A stretch of 64,000 bases of DNA from Pseudomonas sp. PDM18 (GTDB lineage: Bacteria > Pseudomonadota > Gammaproteobacteria > Pseudomonadales > Pseudomonadaceae): positions 124,001 to 188,000 of the forward strand of contig NZ_JACVBX010000008.1 in the NCBI RefSeq assembly GCF_014852585.1. Direction: 5' to 3'. Positions 1 to 9,725 of this stretch are shown here, in pieces (position 1 is the stretch's first letter; each line of letters begins with the position of its first letter). The notes beneath the pieces were generated by a model. The model searched no databases, was not told where the DNA came from, and saw only the letters and a list, made by a program, of their open reading frames with translations. Both the position numbers and the translations under genes were made by a program.

Positions 1-9
1 GATGTACTC

Positions 10-939
10 ATGCCCGCTCCCCGCCCCCACGCCGAACTCACCTGGTCGCCCATCGAGGGCCGCGTCGCGCTGGTTGCGCCGGCCTCGGCGATTGCCGAAG
101 AGGTGCTGGAAGCCACCCTGCGCCAGCTGGAGGTGCAGGGCATCGACTACCACCTGGGCGAGCACGCCGACGCCCGCTACCGCTACCTGGCCGGCACGCC
201 GGAGCAACGCCTGGAAGACTTCCACGCCGCCTTCGAGCGAGAAGACGTCAGCGCCGTCTGGTGCCTGCGTGGCGGCTACGGCTGTGGACAACTCATCCCG
301 CAGCTGGACTGGCAGCGCCTCAAGGCCGCCTCGCCGCGCCCGCTGATCGGCTTCTCGGACATCTCCATCCTGCTCAGCGCCTTCCACCGCCAGGGCCTGC
401 CGGCGATCCATGGCATGGTCGCCACCGGCCTCGGTCTGCAGCCGTTGAGCGCACCCAGCGAGCAGCGTGAACGCCTGGCCTCGCTGGCCTCGATCAGCCA
501 CGTACTGGCCGGCGGCCCCGGCAAGCTGGCGGTGCAGCACCTGGCAGGGCCGAAGGCGGCTGTAGAAGGCGAACTGATCGGCGGCAACCTCACCGCACTG
601 GCCTGCATGGCTGGCACAGCAGGCGCGCTGTACGTGCCGGACGGCGCGATCCTTATCCTCGAAGACGTCGGCGAACCCTACTACCGCCTGGAGCGCAGCC
701 TCTGGCAACTGCTGAACAGCCTGGACGGCGCACGCCTGGGCGCGATCTGCCTCGGCACCTTCACCGATTGCCCGCGCAAGGGCGTGGCCCACAGCCTGGA
801 AGAAATCTTCGCCGAGTACGCCGCGCAGCTGGGCGTGCCGCTCTACCACGGACTGCCCAGCGGCCACGGCGCGCACAACCGCGCCTGGCCCTATGGGCGC
901 CAGGCGGTGCTGGAAGGCAAATCCCTGCGCTGGGATTAG
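10..939 (+). CDS. ldcA: LD-carboxypeptidase (murein tetrapeptide carboxypeptidase, S66 family)
   Basis: This cytoplasmic serine peptidase removes the terminal D-Ala from murein tetrapeptides during peptidoglycan recycling. The 309-residue protein has the S66 layout. The nucleophile Ser116 lies in GFSDIS, Glu218 in ILEDV and His286 in PSGHG. This is the Ser-Glu-His triad known for P. aeruginosa LdcA, shifted by one residue. There is no signal peptide, as expected. The ATG at 10 gives the family length, but only nine bases precede it, so the ribosome site cannot be judged and a slightly earlier start is possible. The stop overlaps the stop of the convergent histidine kinase gene by 4 bp. Confidence 0.93.
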   Translation: MPAPRPHAELTWSPIEGRVALVAPASAIAEEVLEATLRQLEVQGIDYHLGEHADARYRYLAGTPEQRLEDFHAAFEREDVSAVWCLRGGYGCGQLIPQLDWQRLKAASPRPLIGFSDISILLSAFHRQGLPAIHGMVATGLGLQPLSAPSEQRERLASLASISHVLAGGPGKLAVQHLAGPKAAVEGELIGGNLTALACMAGTAGALYVPDGAILILEDVGEPYYRLERSLWQLLNSLDGARLGAICLGTFTDCPRKGVAHSLEEIFAEYAAQLGVPLYHGLPSGHGAHNRAWPYGRQAVLEGKSLRWD

Positions 940-2255
940 TGCGCGTCGCGCGGCAGCAGCAACCCCAACGGCAGGCAGACTCGCGCTTCCACACCACCGC
1001 CCTCGCGGTTGCGCAGCTCGATGCTGCCGCCGTGCTGTTCGGCGATACGTTTGACGATAGCCAGACCGAGGCCGGTGCCCTTGCCGCCGCGCGCTTTGTC
1101 GCCACGGAAGAAGGGGTTGAAGATGTTTTCCAGCTCCTGCGGATCGACCCCCGCGCCACGGTCCAGCACGCTGAGCACCACGTAGGGCGCGCCGCCACCG
1201 CCCGCCACGTGGGCTGCCACTTCGACCTTGCCGCCGCCGTGGTTCAGGCCGTTCTCGATCAGGTTGCCAAGCAGGCGCTTGATCGATACCCGGCGGAAGC
1301 GGAACAGCGGCAGCGTCTCCAGGCACAGGCGCACGCGGTTGCCGCTCTGGTTGAAGGCGTCGGCCACCTCGCGGATCAGGTCGGCGAGGTCGCCCTCTTC
1401 CACCGACTCGTCGCGGCCATCGCGGATGAAGGCGAGGAACTGGTCGAGGATGGCGTCCATGTCCTCGATGTCACGGACCATGTCCTCGACCATTTCGCGG
1501 TCGCTGTCGGGCATCAGTTCCAGTGACAGGCGCAGGCGCGTCAGCGGCGTGCGCAGGTCGTGGGAAACCCCCGCCAGCATCAGCTCGCGCTCGCGACCGG
1601 CCTGCTCGACATCGTCGGCCATCTGGTTGAACGCGCGGTACACCTCGGCCATCTCGCTGGGCGTTTCCGGCCCCAGCGGCAGGCGCACGCTGCGCCCCTT
1701 GCCGAACTCGCGGGAGGCGAAGACCAGGCGCTTGAGCGGCTGGCTGAGCAGGCGCACGAAGATCCAGGCGGCAGCGGTGGACAGCAGGCCGATGCCGAGG
1801 AACCAGCCCAGCACGCTCCAGATCTGCTGGCCGCGCAGCGGGTGCGGGTAGAGCGGCACGCCGATCCAGCCGTCACCCAGGGTCGGCGCGCGAACCCAGA
1901 GCATCGATGGATGGTGGATACGCAGGCGGGTCTCGGTGTCGATGCCCAGCTCCATGCGCATCTGCCGCTGGAAGATTTCCGTGTAAGGCCAGTGCACTTC
2001 CTCCGGCTGCCCCTGTTCGTGGGGCGCCCACTTCAACCCGGCGGACTGGGCGATGGCCTCGCGCGACTTCTCGTCCGCCGCCCAGTAGGCGCGCACGGTC
2101 AGCGCCGCGCCATGGCTGTACTGGCGGTCGACCAGCATGTCTTCGTTCATCAGCAGGTACACCAGGGTCAGCGCCTTGGAGAACAGCACGACGATGAGCA
2201 CCAGCCAGAGGGTGCGGGCGAAGAAGCTTTGCGGGAACCAGAGGGGTGTTTTCAA
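936..2255 (-). CDS. amgS: Sensor histidine kinase AmgS (EnvZ/OmpR family)
   Basis: Inner-membrane sensor kinase of the AmgRS pair, which in P. aeruginosa responds to membrane-damaging misfolded proteins and gives intrinsic aminoglycoside tolerance. The 439 residues show TM1 (about 13-35), a periplasmic loop, TM2 (about 146-168), HAMP, and a dimerisation helix with His232 in GVSHDLRTP. A HATPase domain follows with an N-box (LIENGLNHGG) and G-boxes (DRGAGVDP, GTGLGLAI). It lies 61 bp downstream of the regulator gene on the same strand, so the two are probably co-transcribed. The AmgS name rests on synteny with ldcA and tex as well as on domain content. Confidence 0.92.
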   Translation of the reverse strand: MKTPLWFPQSFFARTLWLVLIVVLFSKALTLVYLLMNEDMLVDRQYSHGAALTVRAYWAADEKSREAIAQSAGLKWAPHEQGQPEEVHWPYTEIFQRQMRMELGIDTETRLRIHHPSMLWVRAPTLGDGWIGVPLYPHPLRGQQIWSVLGWFLGIGLLSTAAAWIFVRLLSQPLKRLVFASREFGKGRSVRLPLGPETPSEMAEVYRAFNQMADDVEQAGRERELMLAGVSHDLRTPLTRLRLSLELMPDSDREMVEDMVRDIEDMDAILDQFLAFIRDGRDESVEEGDLADLIREVADAFNQSGNRVRLCLETLPLFRFRRVSIKRLLGNLIENGLNHGGGKVEVAAHVAGGGGAPYVVLSVLDRGAGVDPQELENIFNPFFRGDKARGGKGTGLGLAIVKRIAEQHGGSIELRNREGGGVEARVCLPLGLLLPRDAH

Positions 2256-2316
2256 GAGGGCGTTACCAGCGGAACACGAACGGCCGGGGCGAAGGACTCC
2301 GCCCCGGCGGGGTCAA

Positions 2317-3057
2317 TCACTTGCGGGCGGCGCCGTCCGGCACGAATACGTAACCCACGCCCCAGACGGTCTGGATGTAGCGCGGCTTCGACGGATCGGG
2401 CTCGATCAGCCGGCGCAGGCGGGAAATCTGTACGTCGATGGAGCGCTCCAGGGCGTCCCACTCGCGGCCGCGAGCCAGGTTCATCAGCTTGTCGCGGGTC
2501 AGCGGCTCGCGCGCATGCTGCACCAGGGCCTTGAGCACGGCGAACTCACCGGTGGTGAGCATGTGCACTTCCTCGCCCTTCTTCAGCTCGCGGGTAGCCA
2601 GGTGCAGCTCGTAGTCGCCGAAAGTGACGACCTCGTCCTCGCCCGCCGGCGCGCCCGGCACCAGCGGCGCCTGGCGGCGCAGCACGGCCTTGATCCGCGC
2701 CAGCAGTTCGCGCGGGTTGAAGGGCTTGGCCAGGTAGTCGTCGGCGCCCTGCTCAAGGCCTGAGATACGGCTGGACTCGTCGCCCTTGGCGGTGAGCATG
2801 ATGATCGGGATCTGGTTGTTCGACTCGCGCAGGCGCTTGCACGCGGAGAGGCCATCCTCGCCGGGCATCATCAGGTCCAGCACCACCAGCTGGAACAGCT
2901 CGCGGGCCAGCAGGCGGTCCATCTGCTCGGTGTTTTCGACGGCGCGGACACGGTAACCCTGCTCATCGAGGAAGCGTTCCAGCAGACGGCGCAGGCGGGC
3001 GTCGTCATCGACCACGAGGATCTTTTCGCCTTCCGGCAGGGTGGCAGCGTTGGTCAT
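2317..3057 (-). CDS. amgR: Response regulator AmgR (OmpR family)
   Basis: A 246-residue OmpR/PhoB-type transcription factor. The receiver domain (about 12-125) carries the acidic pocket VVDDD, phospho-acceptor Asp61 in VLDLMMPGEDG, Thr89 and Lys111 (KPF). The C-terminal winged helix spans about 140-240 and ends in the typical RGVGY-like element (VWGVGYVF). It is first in a two-gene unit with amgS. It is transcribed divergently from tex, with about 270 bp between the two starts. Orthology to PAO1 AmgR is inferred from this order; on sequence alone it could be called ompR. Confidence 0.93.
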   Translation of the reverse strand: MTNAATLPEGEKILVVDDDARLRRLLERFLDEQGYRVRAVENTEQMDRLLARELFQLVVLDLMMPGEDGLSACKRLRESNNQIPIIMLTAKGDESSRISGLEQGADDYLAKPFNPRELLARIKAVLRRQAPLVPGAPAGEDEVVTFGDYELHLATRELKKGEEVHMLTTGEFAVLKALVQHAREPLTRDKLMNLARGREWDALERSIDVQISRLRRLIEPDPSKPRYIQTVWGVGYVFVPDGAARK

Positions 3058-3175
3058 GGAAACTCCCAGAATCTGATTCGACGGGCATTATCGCCCAGCC
3101 GCCGCGCATCACGGCCTGTCCATTGTTAGCAGATTTTTCCCCGACCAGTCGCCCACCCGGTGAAATTGTCGTGGG

Positions 3176-3181
3176 TATAAT
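3176..3181 (+). promoter_or_regulatory. Possible -10 element upstream of tex
   Basis: A perfect TATAAT sits 156 bp upstream of the tex ATG. The sequence 17 bp upstream is a poor -35 match. The call rests on the -10 hexamer alone, so the start point is uncertain. The resulting leader would contain the hairpin at 3267-3296. Confidence 0.3.
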
Positions 3182-3266
3182 GCGGCGCTTTTGCGGCGGG
3201 GCGTTGTCACAGAGCCTGTCGAATGACCGGGAAGCCCGGCATTGGCGCTCTGTTATGGGCCTTTCG

Positions 3267-3296
3267 ATGATCCTGCGAGCTAGCGCAGCAGATCAT
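3267..3296 (+). promoter_or_regulatory. Stem-loop in the tex 5' leader
   Basis: ATGATC pairs with GATCAT and CTGCG with CGCAG around a six-base loop, with a two-base bulge. This gives an 11-bp stem that ends 35 bases before the tex ATG and is followed by a T-rich stretch. It could be a leader structure. No known RNA family is recognised. Confidence 0.35.
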
Positions 3297-3331
3297 GCGC
3301 CCCGTTTTCGATTGTCTTGTCAGGTGGATTC

Positions 3332-5674
3332 ATGGACAGCATCAACACCCGTATCGCCGAAGAGCTTTCCGCACTGCCCTCCGGCCGCGTTCAACCGCAG
3401 CAAGTCGCCGCTGCCGTCGCCCTGCTCGATGAGGGCTCCACCGTCCCCTTCATCGCCCGTTACCGCAAGGAAGTCACCGGCAGCCTGGACGACACCCAGC
3501 TGCGCATGCTCGAAGAGCGCCTGCGTTACCTGCGCGAACTGGAAGACCGCCGTGGCGCGATCCTCGCCAGCATCGAGGAACAGGGCAAGCTGACCCCGGA
3601 ACTGGCCCGCGAGATCAAGCTCGCCGACACCAAGACCCGCCTCGAAGACCTCTACCTGCCCTATAAGCAGAAGCGCCGCACCAAGGGCCAGATCGCCCTG
3701 GAAGCCGGCCTCGGCGAGCTGGCCGACGCGCTGTTCAACGACCCGAGCCTGTCGCCGGAAACCGAAGCCGCGCGCTTCGTCGATGCCGAGAAGGGCTTCG
3801 CCGACACCCGTGCCGTGCTCGAAGGCGCCAAGTACATCCTGATGGAGCGCTTCGCCGAGGACGCCACTCTGCTGGACCGCCTGCGCGGCTTCCTCAAGGA
3901 CAACGCCACCCTCACCGCACGCATGGTGCCGGGCAAGGAAACCGAAGGCGCCAAGTTCAGCGATTACTTCGAGCACGACGAGCCGCTCAAGAGCGCCCCG
4001 TCGCACCGCGCCCTGGCGATCTTCCGTGGGCGCAACGAAGGCATCCTCAGCGTCGCGCTGAAGGTCGGCGAAGAGCTGCCGGGCACTTCGCACCCCTGCG
4101 AGATCATGATCGGCGAGCGTTTCGGCGTCTCCAACCAGGGCCGCGCCGCTGACAAGTGGCTGTCCGAAGTGGTGCGCTGGACCTGGAAGGTCAAGCTCTA
4201 CACCCACCTGGAAACCGACCTGCTGGGCGAGCTGCGCGACGGCGCCGACGCCGAGGCGATCAACGTCTTCGCGCGCAACCTGCACGACCTGCTGCTGGCC
4301 GCCCCGGCCGGCCCGCGCGCCACCCTGGGCCTGGACCCGGGCCTGCGCACCGGCGTGAAGGTCGCCGTGGTCGATGCCACCGGCAAGCTGCTGGACACCG
4401 CCACCGTCTACCCGCACGTGCCGAAGAACCAGTGGGACCAGACCATCGCCGTGCTCGCCGCGCTGTGCGCCAAGCACCAGGTGGAACTGATCGCCATCGG
4501 CAACGGCACCGCCAGCCGCGAGACCGACAAGCTGGCCGCCGAACTGATCAAGAAATACCCGGCGCTCAAGTGCACCAAGATCATGGTCAGCGAAGCCGGC
4601 GCCTCGGTGTACTCGGCTTCCGAACTGGCCGCGAAGGAATTCCCGGAGCTGGACGTATCGCTGCGCGGCGCCGTCTCCATCGCCCGCCGCCTGCAGGACC
4701 CGCTGGCCGAGCTGGTGAAGATCGAGCCCAAATCCATCGGCGTCGGCCAGTACCAGCACGACGTGTCCCAGCTGCAGCTCGCGCGCAGCCTGGACGCGGT
4801 GGTGGAAGACTGCGTGAACGCCGTGGGCGTGGACGTGAACACCGCCTCCGCCGCCCTGCTGGCGCGCATTTCCGGCCTCAACAGCACCCTGGCGCAGAAC
4901 ATCGTCGCGCACCGTGACGCCAATGGCGCGTTCCGCACCCGCGACGACCTGCGCAAGGTCAGCCGCCTGGGCGACAAGACCTTCGAGCAGGCCGCCGGCT
5001 TCCTCCGCGTGATGAACGGCGACAACCCTCTAGACGCCTCCGCGGTGCACCCGGAGACCTACCCGCTGGTGCAGCGCATCGCCGCCGACACCGGCCGCGA
5101 CGTGCGCTCGCTGATCGGCGACTCGGGCTTCCTCAAGCGCCTGGACCCGAAGAAGTTCACCGACGAGCAGTTCGGCCTGCCCACCGTCACCGACATCCTC
5201 AAGGAACTCGACAAGCCTGGCCGCGACCCGCGCCCGGAGTTCAAGACCGCCGAGTTCCAGGACGGCGTCGAGAGCCTGAAGGACCTTACGCCCGGCATGG
5301 TGCTCGAAGGCGTAGTGACCAACGTCACCAACTTCGGCGCCTTCGTCGACATCGGCGTCCACCAGGACGGCTTGGTGCACATCTCCGCGCTGTCGGAGAA
5401 GTTCGTCAAGGACCCGTACGAAGTGGTCAAGGCCGGCGACATCGTCAAGGTGAAGGTCATGGAAGTGGACATCCCGCGCAACCGCGTGGGCCTGTCCATG
5501 CGCATGGGCGACACCCCGGGCGAGAAGGTCGACGGCCCGCGTGGCGGCGGCCGTCCCGGCAACGGCGCGCCGCGTGGCGAGCGCAGCGCGGCCCCGCGCC
5601 AGCAGGAGCAGGCCCCGGCGAACAACGCCATGGCCTCGCTGTTCGCCAATGCCAAGCAACTGAAGAAGAAGTAA
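3332..5674 (+). CDS. tex: Tex RNA-binding transcription accessory protein
   Basis: A cytoplasmic nucleic-acid-binding protein, homologous in architecture to Spt6, with roles in transcription and virulence gene expression. The 780 residues hold an N-terminal helical/HTH region, a YqgF RuvC-like domain (from about 331, [10 protein letters not shown]), helix-hairpin-helix repeats (about 500-560) and an S1 RNA-binding domain (about 655-725). A Gly/Pro/Arg-rich tail follows. A TTG codon lies in frame at 3317, but the ATG at 3332 follows AGGTGG at good spacing and gives the conserved MDSINTRI start, so I use it. The thioesterase gene follows after 9 bp, probably in the same transcript. Confidence 0.96.
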   Translation: MDSINTRIAEELSALPSGRVQPQQVAAAVALLDEGSTVPFIARYRKEVTGSLDDTQLRMLEERLRYLRELEDRRGAILASIEEQGKLTPELAREIKLADTKTRLEDLYLPYKQKRRTKGQIALEAGLGELADALFNDPSLSPETEAARFVDAEKGFADTRAVLEGAKYILMERFAEDATLLDRLRGFLKDNATLTARMVPGKETEGAKFSDYFEHDEPLKSAPSHRALAIFRGRNEGILSVALKVGEELPGTSHPCEIMIGERFGVSNQGRAADKWLSEVVRWTWKVKLYTHLETDLLGELRDGADAEAINVFARNLHDLLLAAPAGPRATLGLDPGLRTGVKVAVVDATGKLLDTATVYPHVPKNQWDQTIAVLAALCAKHQVELIAIGNGTASRETDKLAAELIKKYPALKCTKIMVSEAGASVYSASELAAKEFPELDVSLRGAVSIARRLQDPLAELVKIEPKSIGVGQYQHDVSQLQLARSLDAVVEDCVNAVGVDVNTASAALLARISGLNSTLAQNIVAHRDANGAFRTRDDLRKVSRLGDKTFEQAAGFLRVMNGDNPLDASAVHPETYPLVQRIAADTGRDVRSLIGDSGFLKRLDPKKFTDEQFGLPTVTDILKELDKPGRDPRPEFKTAEFQDGVESLKDLTPGMVLEGVVTNVTNFGAFVDIGVHQDGLVHISALSEKFVKDPYEVVKAGDIVKVKVMEVDIPRNRVGLSMRMGDTPGEKVDGPRGGGRPGNGAPRGERSAAPRQQEQAPANNAMASLFANAKQLKKK

Positions 5675-5683
5675 GGAAAGTCC

Positions 5684-6073
5684 ATGAGCGAAATGCCCGC
5701 CCGCGAGCTGATGATCAGTCGCTTCAGCGAAACCATCGGCGTGCAGCCGATCCGTGTCGCTGACGGCGAAGCCGAGGTGCTGCTGCCGATGGCAGAGCAC
5801 CTGCGCAACCGCGGCAACGTCATGCACGGCGGCGCACTTTTCACGCTGATGGACATGACCATGGGCCTGGCCTGCTCCAGCGCCCATGGTTTCGACCGGC
5901 AGAGCGTCACCCTGGAATGCAAGATCAACTACATCCGCGCGGTCGCCGAAGGCGAAGTGCGCTGTGTGGCGAAAGTCCTGCACGCCGGGCGCCGTTCGCT
6001 GGTGGTCGAGGCCGACATCCACCAGGGCGACAAGCTGGTCGCCAAGGGACAAGGCACCTTCGCCCAGCTGTAA
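5684..6073 (+). CDS. PaaI-type hotdog-fold thioesterase
   Basis: A 129-residue single hotdog-fold protein of the PaaI/YbgC-like acyl-CoA thioesterase group. The characteristic NVMHGGALFTLMD segment (HGG at 48-50, catalytic-type Asp57) is present. The start follows AAGGAAAG at good spacing, 9 bp after the tex stop, so tex and this gene probably form an operon. The substrate cannot be read from the sequence. Confidence 0.85.
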   Translation: MSEMPARELMISRFSETIGVQPIRVADGEAEVLLPMAEHLRNRGNVMHGGALFTLMDMTMGLACSSAHGFDRQSVTLECKINYIRAVAEGEVRCVAKVLHAGRRSLVVEADIHQGDKLVAKGQGTFAQL

Positions 6074-6110
6074 ATAGCGTCAGCGCAACTGACCTATGCT
6101 GTAGTCCGGA

Positions 6111-6212
6111 GCCCGCGAAAGGCGGGCGCCGGCGCGGCGTCTTCCCGAGCCAGGCGACCACGCCGGTTGTGTTCTCCCCTTGTAGACCGCCCAGTCCACC
6201 CCCATAGTGGGG
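6111..6212 (+). promoter_or_regulatory. gshA leader with two small hairpins
   Basis: GCCCGC (6111-6116) pairs with GCGGGC (6122-6127) around GAAAG. CCCCA (6200-6204) pairs with TGGGG (6208-6212) around TAG. Neither has a T-tract. The second lies just upstream of the gshA ribosome site (AAGGA, 6226-6230). They may be leader structures or chance GC pairing. Confidence 0.25.
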
Positions 6213-6238
6213 CGATTGCCGTGTGAAGGACTTCCAAC

Positions 6239-7825
6239 TTGAGCGACCAACTCTCCCGCCGCCTGGCCCTGCTTGGCGATGCCGCCAACCTGTCCCTGCT
6301 CACCCAGTGCCTGCACGGTATCGAGCGCGAATGCCTACGCATTGATGAGCGCGGCAAGCTCGCCCTGACCCCGCACCCGCGAGCGCTGGGCTCGGCGCTG
6401 ACCAACCCGCAGATCACTACGGACTACTCCGAGTCACTGCTGGAGTTCATCACCCCGACGTCTACCAGCGTCGAGGAGACCCTGGATGAACTGGGTGAAA
6501 TCCACCGTTTCGCCAGCGGCAAGCTCGACGGCGAATACCTGTGGAGCCCGTCCATGCCCTGCGAGCTGCCGGATGAAGACACCATCCCGATCGCCCGCTA
6601 CGGCAGCTCGCACATCGGCCGCCTGAAGTACGTCTACCGCAAGGGCCTCGCCCTGCGCTACGGCAAGACCATGCAGTGCATCGCCGGCATCCACTACAAC
6701 TTCTCCCTGCCCGAGGGCATCTGGGAGCTGCTGCGCCAGGAAGAAGGCAGCGAGAAGAGCGCGCGGGATTTCCAGTCGCACCGCTACATCGCGATGATCC
6801 GCAACTTCCGCCGCTACAGCTGGTTGCTGATGTACCTGTTCGGCGCCTCGCCTGCCCTGGACGCCGGGTTCCTGCGTGGCCGTCCGCACGGCCTGGAAGC
6901 CTTCGACGAGCACACCCTCTACCTGCCCTACGCCACCAGCCTGCGCATGAGCGACCTGGGTTACCAGAACAACGCCCAGGCCGGCCTGACACCCTGCTAC
7001 AACGACCTGGACAGCTACATCGACAGCCTGCGCCGCGCGGTCAGCACGCCGTACGCGCCGTACGAGAAGGTCGGCACCAAGGTCGACGGCGAGTGGGTGC
7101 AGCTCAATACCAACATCCTGCAGATCGAGAACGAGTACTACTCGAGCATCCGCCCCAAGCGCGTCACCTACACCGGCGAGCGCCCGATCCAGGCGCTGAT
7201 GGCCCGTGGCGTGCAGTACGTCGAGGCGCGCTGCCTGGACATCAACCCCTTCCTGCCGCTGGGCATCGACGTCACCGAGGCCCGCTTCCTCGACGCCTTC
7301 CTGCTCTACTGCGCGCTCTCCGACAGCCCACCGCTGGGCGGTTGCGAGTGCGGCTCGGCCACCAGCAACTTCCTCAAGGTGGTCAAGGAAGGTCGTCGCC
7401 CGGGCTTGAAGCTGGAACGCGGCGGCCAGCAGGTCGAGATGAAGGAGTGGGCGGGAGCCCTGCTCGACGGCATCGCGCCGATCATCGAGTTGCTCGACCG
7501 CGCCAATGGCAGCGACCTGCACGCGCAGAGCCTGGCCGAGCAGCGCGCCAAGGTGGCTGACGCCGACCTGACGCCTTCGGCGAAGGTCCTGGCGGAGATG
7601 CGCGAACGGGGCGAGAGCTTCGAAGCCTTTGCCCTGCGCTACAGCCGCCAGCACGCCGAAACGCTGCGGAGCGAACCGCTGTCGGCTGAAGAGCAGGCAC
7701 GCTTCGAAGACATGGCCAATCAATCGCTGGCTGAACAGGCGGAGCTGGAAAAACAGCCCGAGGGTGATTTCGACACCTTCGTCGCCGCCTATCAGGCGAG
7801 CATCCTGGGCTTGATCAGCGTCTGA
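6239..7825 (+). CDS. gshA: Glutamate-cysteine ligase (proteobacterial type)
   Basis: Catalyses ATP-dependent joining of L-glutamate and L-cysteine, the first step of glutathione synthesis, in the cytoplasm. At 528 residues it has the length of the gammaproteobacterial GshA class and matches P. aeruginosa GshA along its length, including the early GIERECLR segment. The start codon is TTG: AAGGA at 6226-6230 sits 8 bases upstream, and the translation [14 protein letters not shown] matches the family N-terminus. No other start in frame fits better. The 165-bp gap upstream holds small hairpins, so expression may be controlled in the leader. Confidence 0.95.
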   Translation: MSDQLSRRLALLGDAANLSLLTQCLHGIERECLRIDERGKLALTPHPRALGSALTNPQITTDYSESLLEFITPTSTSVEETLDELGEIHRFASGKLDGEYLWSPSMPCELPDEDTIPIARYGSSHIGRLKYVYRKGLALRYGKTMQCIAGIHYNFSLPEGIWELLRQEEGSEKSARDFQSHRYIAMIRNFRRYSWLLMYLFGASPALDAGFLRGRPHGLEAFDEHTLYLPYATSLRMSDLGYQNNAQAGLTPCYNDLDSYIDSLRRAVSTPYAPYEKVGTKVDGEWVQLNTNILQIENEYYSSIRPKRVTYTGERPIQALMARGVQYVEARCLDINPFLPLGIDVTEARFLDAFLLYCALSDSPPLGGCECGSATSNFLKVVKEGRRPGLKLERGGQQVEMKEWAGALLDGIAPIIELLDRANGSDLHAQSLAEQRAKVADADLTPSAKVLAEMRERGESFEAFALRYSRQHAETLRSEPLSAEEQARFEDMANQSLAEQAELEKQPEGDFDTFVAAYQASILGLISV

Positions 7826-7965
7826 AGTGGCAAGAAGTCTCTGACGCGGAGCTCATAGAGTTCTGATCGGCAACCTGCCAGTGGGGAGGGAGAATTCCCT
7901 TCCTTCCGAAGCGCGCCCGGCTCAGTCGGCGTGCCTCGGACACCACTGCGCAGGAAAGCCTCCCT

Positions 7966-8220
7966 ATGCTCCCCCTTTCTCCGCCCTGGACCCTCCATCA
8001 GCTGGAGACGGCCTACCGCCAGGGCTATCTGGAGGCGCTGCTTGAGCGCCAACCGCGCCGCCCTAGGCACGACATCCTCGCTGCCGGCTGGGAAGCGGGC
8101 TGGCGCGACGGGACCGAACGGTTGCACCAGCAGCAAGCGCGCGCCGGGGCTAAGCCCCGCAAGACGCTGCGCCTAACGGTGCAGATCAGGCATTCGGTAT
8201 CCTCGAAAAACCGCCTCTGA
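7966..8220 (+). CDS. Small RMF/CrpP-like protein
   Basis: An 84-residue basic protein. The central part reads LETAYRQGY ... AAGWEAGWRDG. This resembles the ribosome modulation factor pattern (LERAxxxGY ... WLGGWREA in E. coli RMF) and the small RMF/CrpP group of Pseudomonas. It lacks the CPY motif and has an extra basic tail. AGGAAA (7952-7957) lies 8 bases before the ATG. It is convergent with argA with no gap between the stops (8220/8221). Association with the ribosome is an inference from the motif only. A true rmf gene is expected elsewhere in the genome, so this would be a paralogue. Confidence 0.6.
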   Translation: MLPLSPPWTLHQLETAYRQGYLEALLERQPRRPRHDILAAGWEAGWRDGTERLHQQQARAGAKPRKTLRLTVQIRHSVSSKNRL

Positions 8221-9519
8221 TCAGAGCGTCTTCTCGAACACCTGCGAATTGCGCTGGTAGTTGTACAGCGACGCCCGCGCCGCCGGTAAGCGTTCCACGC
8301 TGCTGGGCTGGAAGCCGCGCTCGCGGAACCAGTGGGCAGTCCGCGTGGTGAGGACATAGAGGGTCTTCAGGCCAAGGTTGCGCGCGCGCTGTTCGATGCG
8401 CTCCAGCAGGTCGTCGCCGCGTCCGCCGTGGCGATATTCCGGGTTCACCGCCAGGCAGGCCAGCTCGCCGGAATCCGAATCGGCGATGGGATAGAGCGCC
8501 GCACAGGCGATGATCAGCCCTTCGCGTTCGACGATGCTGAACTGCTCGATCTCGCGCTCCAGCACCTCGCGGGAGCGACGCACCAGGATGCCCTGCTCTT
8601 CCAGCGGGCGAATCAGCTCCAGCAGTCCGCCAACGTCCTCGATGCCCGCTTCGCGCAGTTGCTCGAACTGTTCCTGGGCGACCAGGGTGCCATTGCCGGT
8701 GCGTGTGAAGAGTTCGCTGAGCAGCGAGCCGTCTTCGGTAAAGCTGACGATGTGGCTGCGCCGCACGCCCGCCCTACAAGCCTGCGCGGCGGCGTCCAGC
8801 AACTCGCCCTGGTAACTCGCGCCGAGGCGTTCCAGATGAGCCGGCACCTGCTGCGGGCGCAGCTCGCGCACCAGCTTGCCGGCGTCGTCCATCAGGCCGC
8901 GCTCGGCTCCGTAGAGGATCAGCTTGTCCGCGCCCAGGTCGATGGCCGCGCGCATGGCCACATCCTCGCAGGCGAGGTTGAAGATTTCCCCGGTAGGCGA
9001 ATAGCCCAGCGGCGAGAGAAGCACGATGCTGCGCTCATCGAGCTGGCGGTTGATGCCCTTGCGGTCGATCCGCCGCACTTCGCCGGTGTGGTGGTAGTCG
9101 ATGCCGTCAACCACACCGATCGGCCGCGCGGTGACGAAGTTGCCGGCGGTCACGCGCAGGCGAGAGCCCTGCATCGGCGAGGCGGCCATGTCCATGGACA
9201 GGCGCGCTTCGATGGAAATGCGCAGGCTGCCGACGGCGTCGATCACGCAGTCCAGGGTCGGCGCGTCGGTGACCCGCAGGCCACGGTGGAAGCGCGGCGC
9301 CAGCCCGTGGGAGGCCAGGCGCGCCTCGATCTGCGGGCGCGAACCATGCACCAGCACCAGGCGCACACCGAGGCTGTGCAGCAGCACCAGGTCGTGGACG
9401 ATATTGCCGAAATTGGGGTCTTCGACGCCCTCGCCGGGGAGCATCACCACGAAGGTGCAGTCCCGGTGCGAATTGATATAGGGCGAGGCATGGCGAAGCC
9501 AGTTGACGTAGTCGTGCAT
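8221..9519 (-). CDS. argA: N-acetylglutamate synthase
   Basis: Transfers acetyl from acetyl-CoA to L-glutamate, the entry step of arginine synthesis, and is feedback-regulated by arginine in the family. The 432 residues hold an amino-acid-kinase-like domain (about 1-285; LVLVHGSRPQI near the N-terminus) and a C-terminal GNAT domain (about 290-432; GxGxG-like RHGGRGDDLL). This is the classical bifunctional-fold ArgA. It follows argE on the same strand after 206 bp, so a separate promoter is likely. Near-full-length identity to the P. aeruginosa enzyme is evident by eye. Confidence 0.96.
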   Translation of the reverse strand: MHDYVNWLRHASPYINSHRDCTFVVMLPGEGVEDPNFGNIVHDLVLLHSLGVRLVLVHGSRPQIEARLASHGLAPRFHRGLRVTDAPTLDCVIDAVGSLRISIEARLSMDMAASPMQGSRLRVTAGNFVTARPIGVVDGIDYHHTGEVRRIDRKGINRQLDERSIVLLSPLGYSPTGEIFNLACEDVAMRAAIDLGADKLILYGAERGLMDDAGKLVRELRPQQVPAHLERLGASYQGELLDAAAQACRAGVRRSHIVSFTEDGSLLSELFTRTGNGTLVAQEQFEQLREAGIEDVGGLLELIRPLEEQGILVRRSREVLEREIEQFSIVEREGLIIACAALYPIADSDSGELACLAVNPEYRHGGRGDDLLERIEQRARNLGLKTLYVLTTRTAHWFRERGFQPSSVERLPAARASLYNYQRNSQVFEKTL

Positions 9520-9725
9520 TGCTTGAAAAGCCTGTCGTTCGAGTGGGCGGAAATCTGTCGGATGCGGCCGGAGTTAGGCCAGGGCGGCGCGGTTATCGTC
9601 GTCGCATGCACATCGACAGGTTTCTCCTCTTGGATAGGTTGGGCCCTTTGTCGGGCACTCTACAGGCAACTCTTCATCAACAGTTTTGTGGCCCGTTGTA
9701 CGGACTGGTCTTCATCGACTGCCTT

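Noticed and set aside
3320..4912. A 530-codon open frame on the - strand opposite tex
   Set aside because: Same antisense composition; tex is unambiguous on the other strand.
7880..7905. GGAGGGAGAATTCCCTTCC palindrome-like stretch after gshA considered as a terminator
   Set aside because: Pairing is short and imperfect, and no T-tract follows.
9530..9660. TGTCG-like sequences before argA considered as ArgR sites
   Set aside because: Only single partial matches (TGTCGTT, TGTCGGG) without the paired spacing expected for ArgR.
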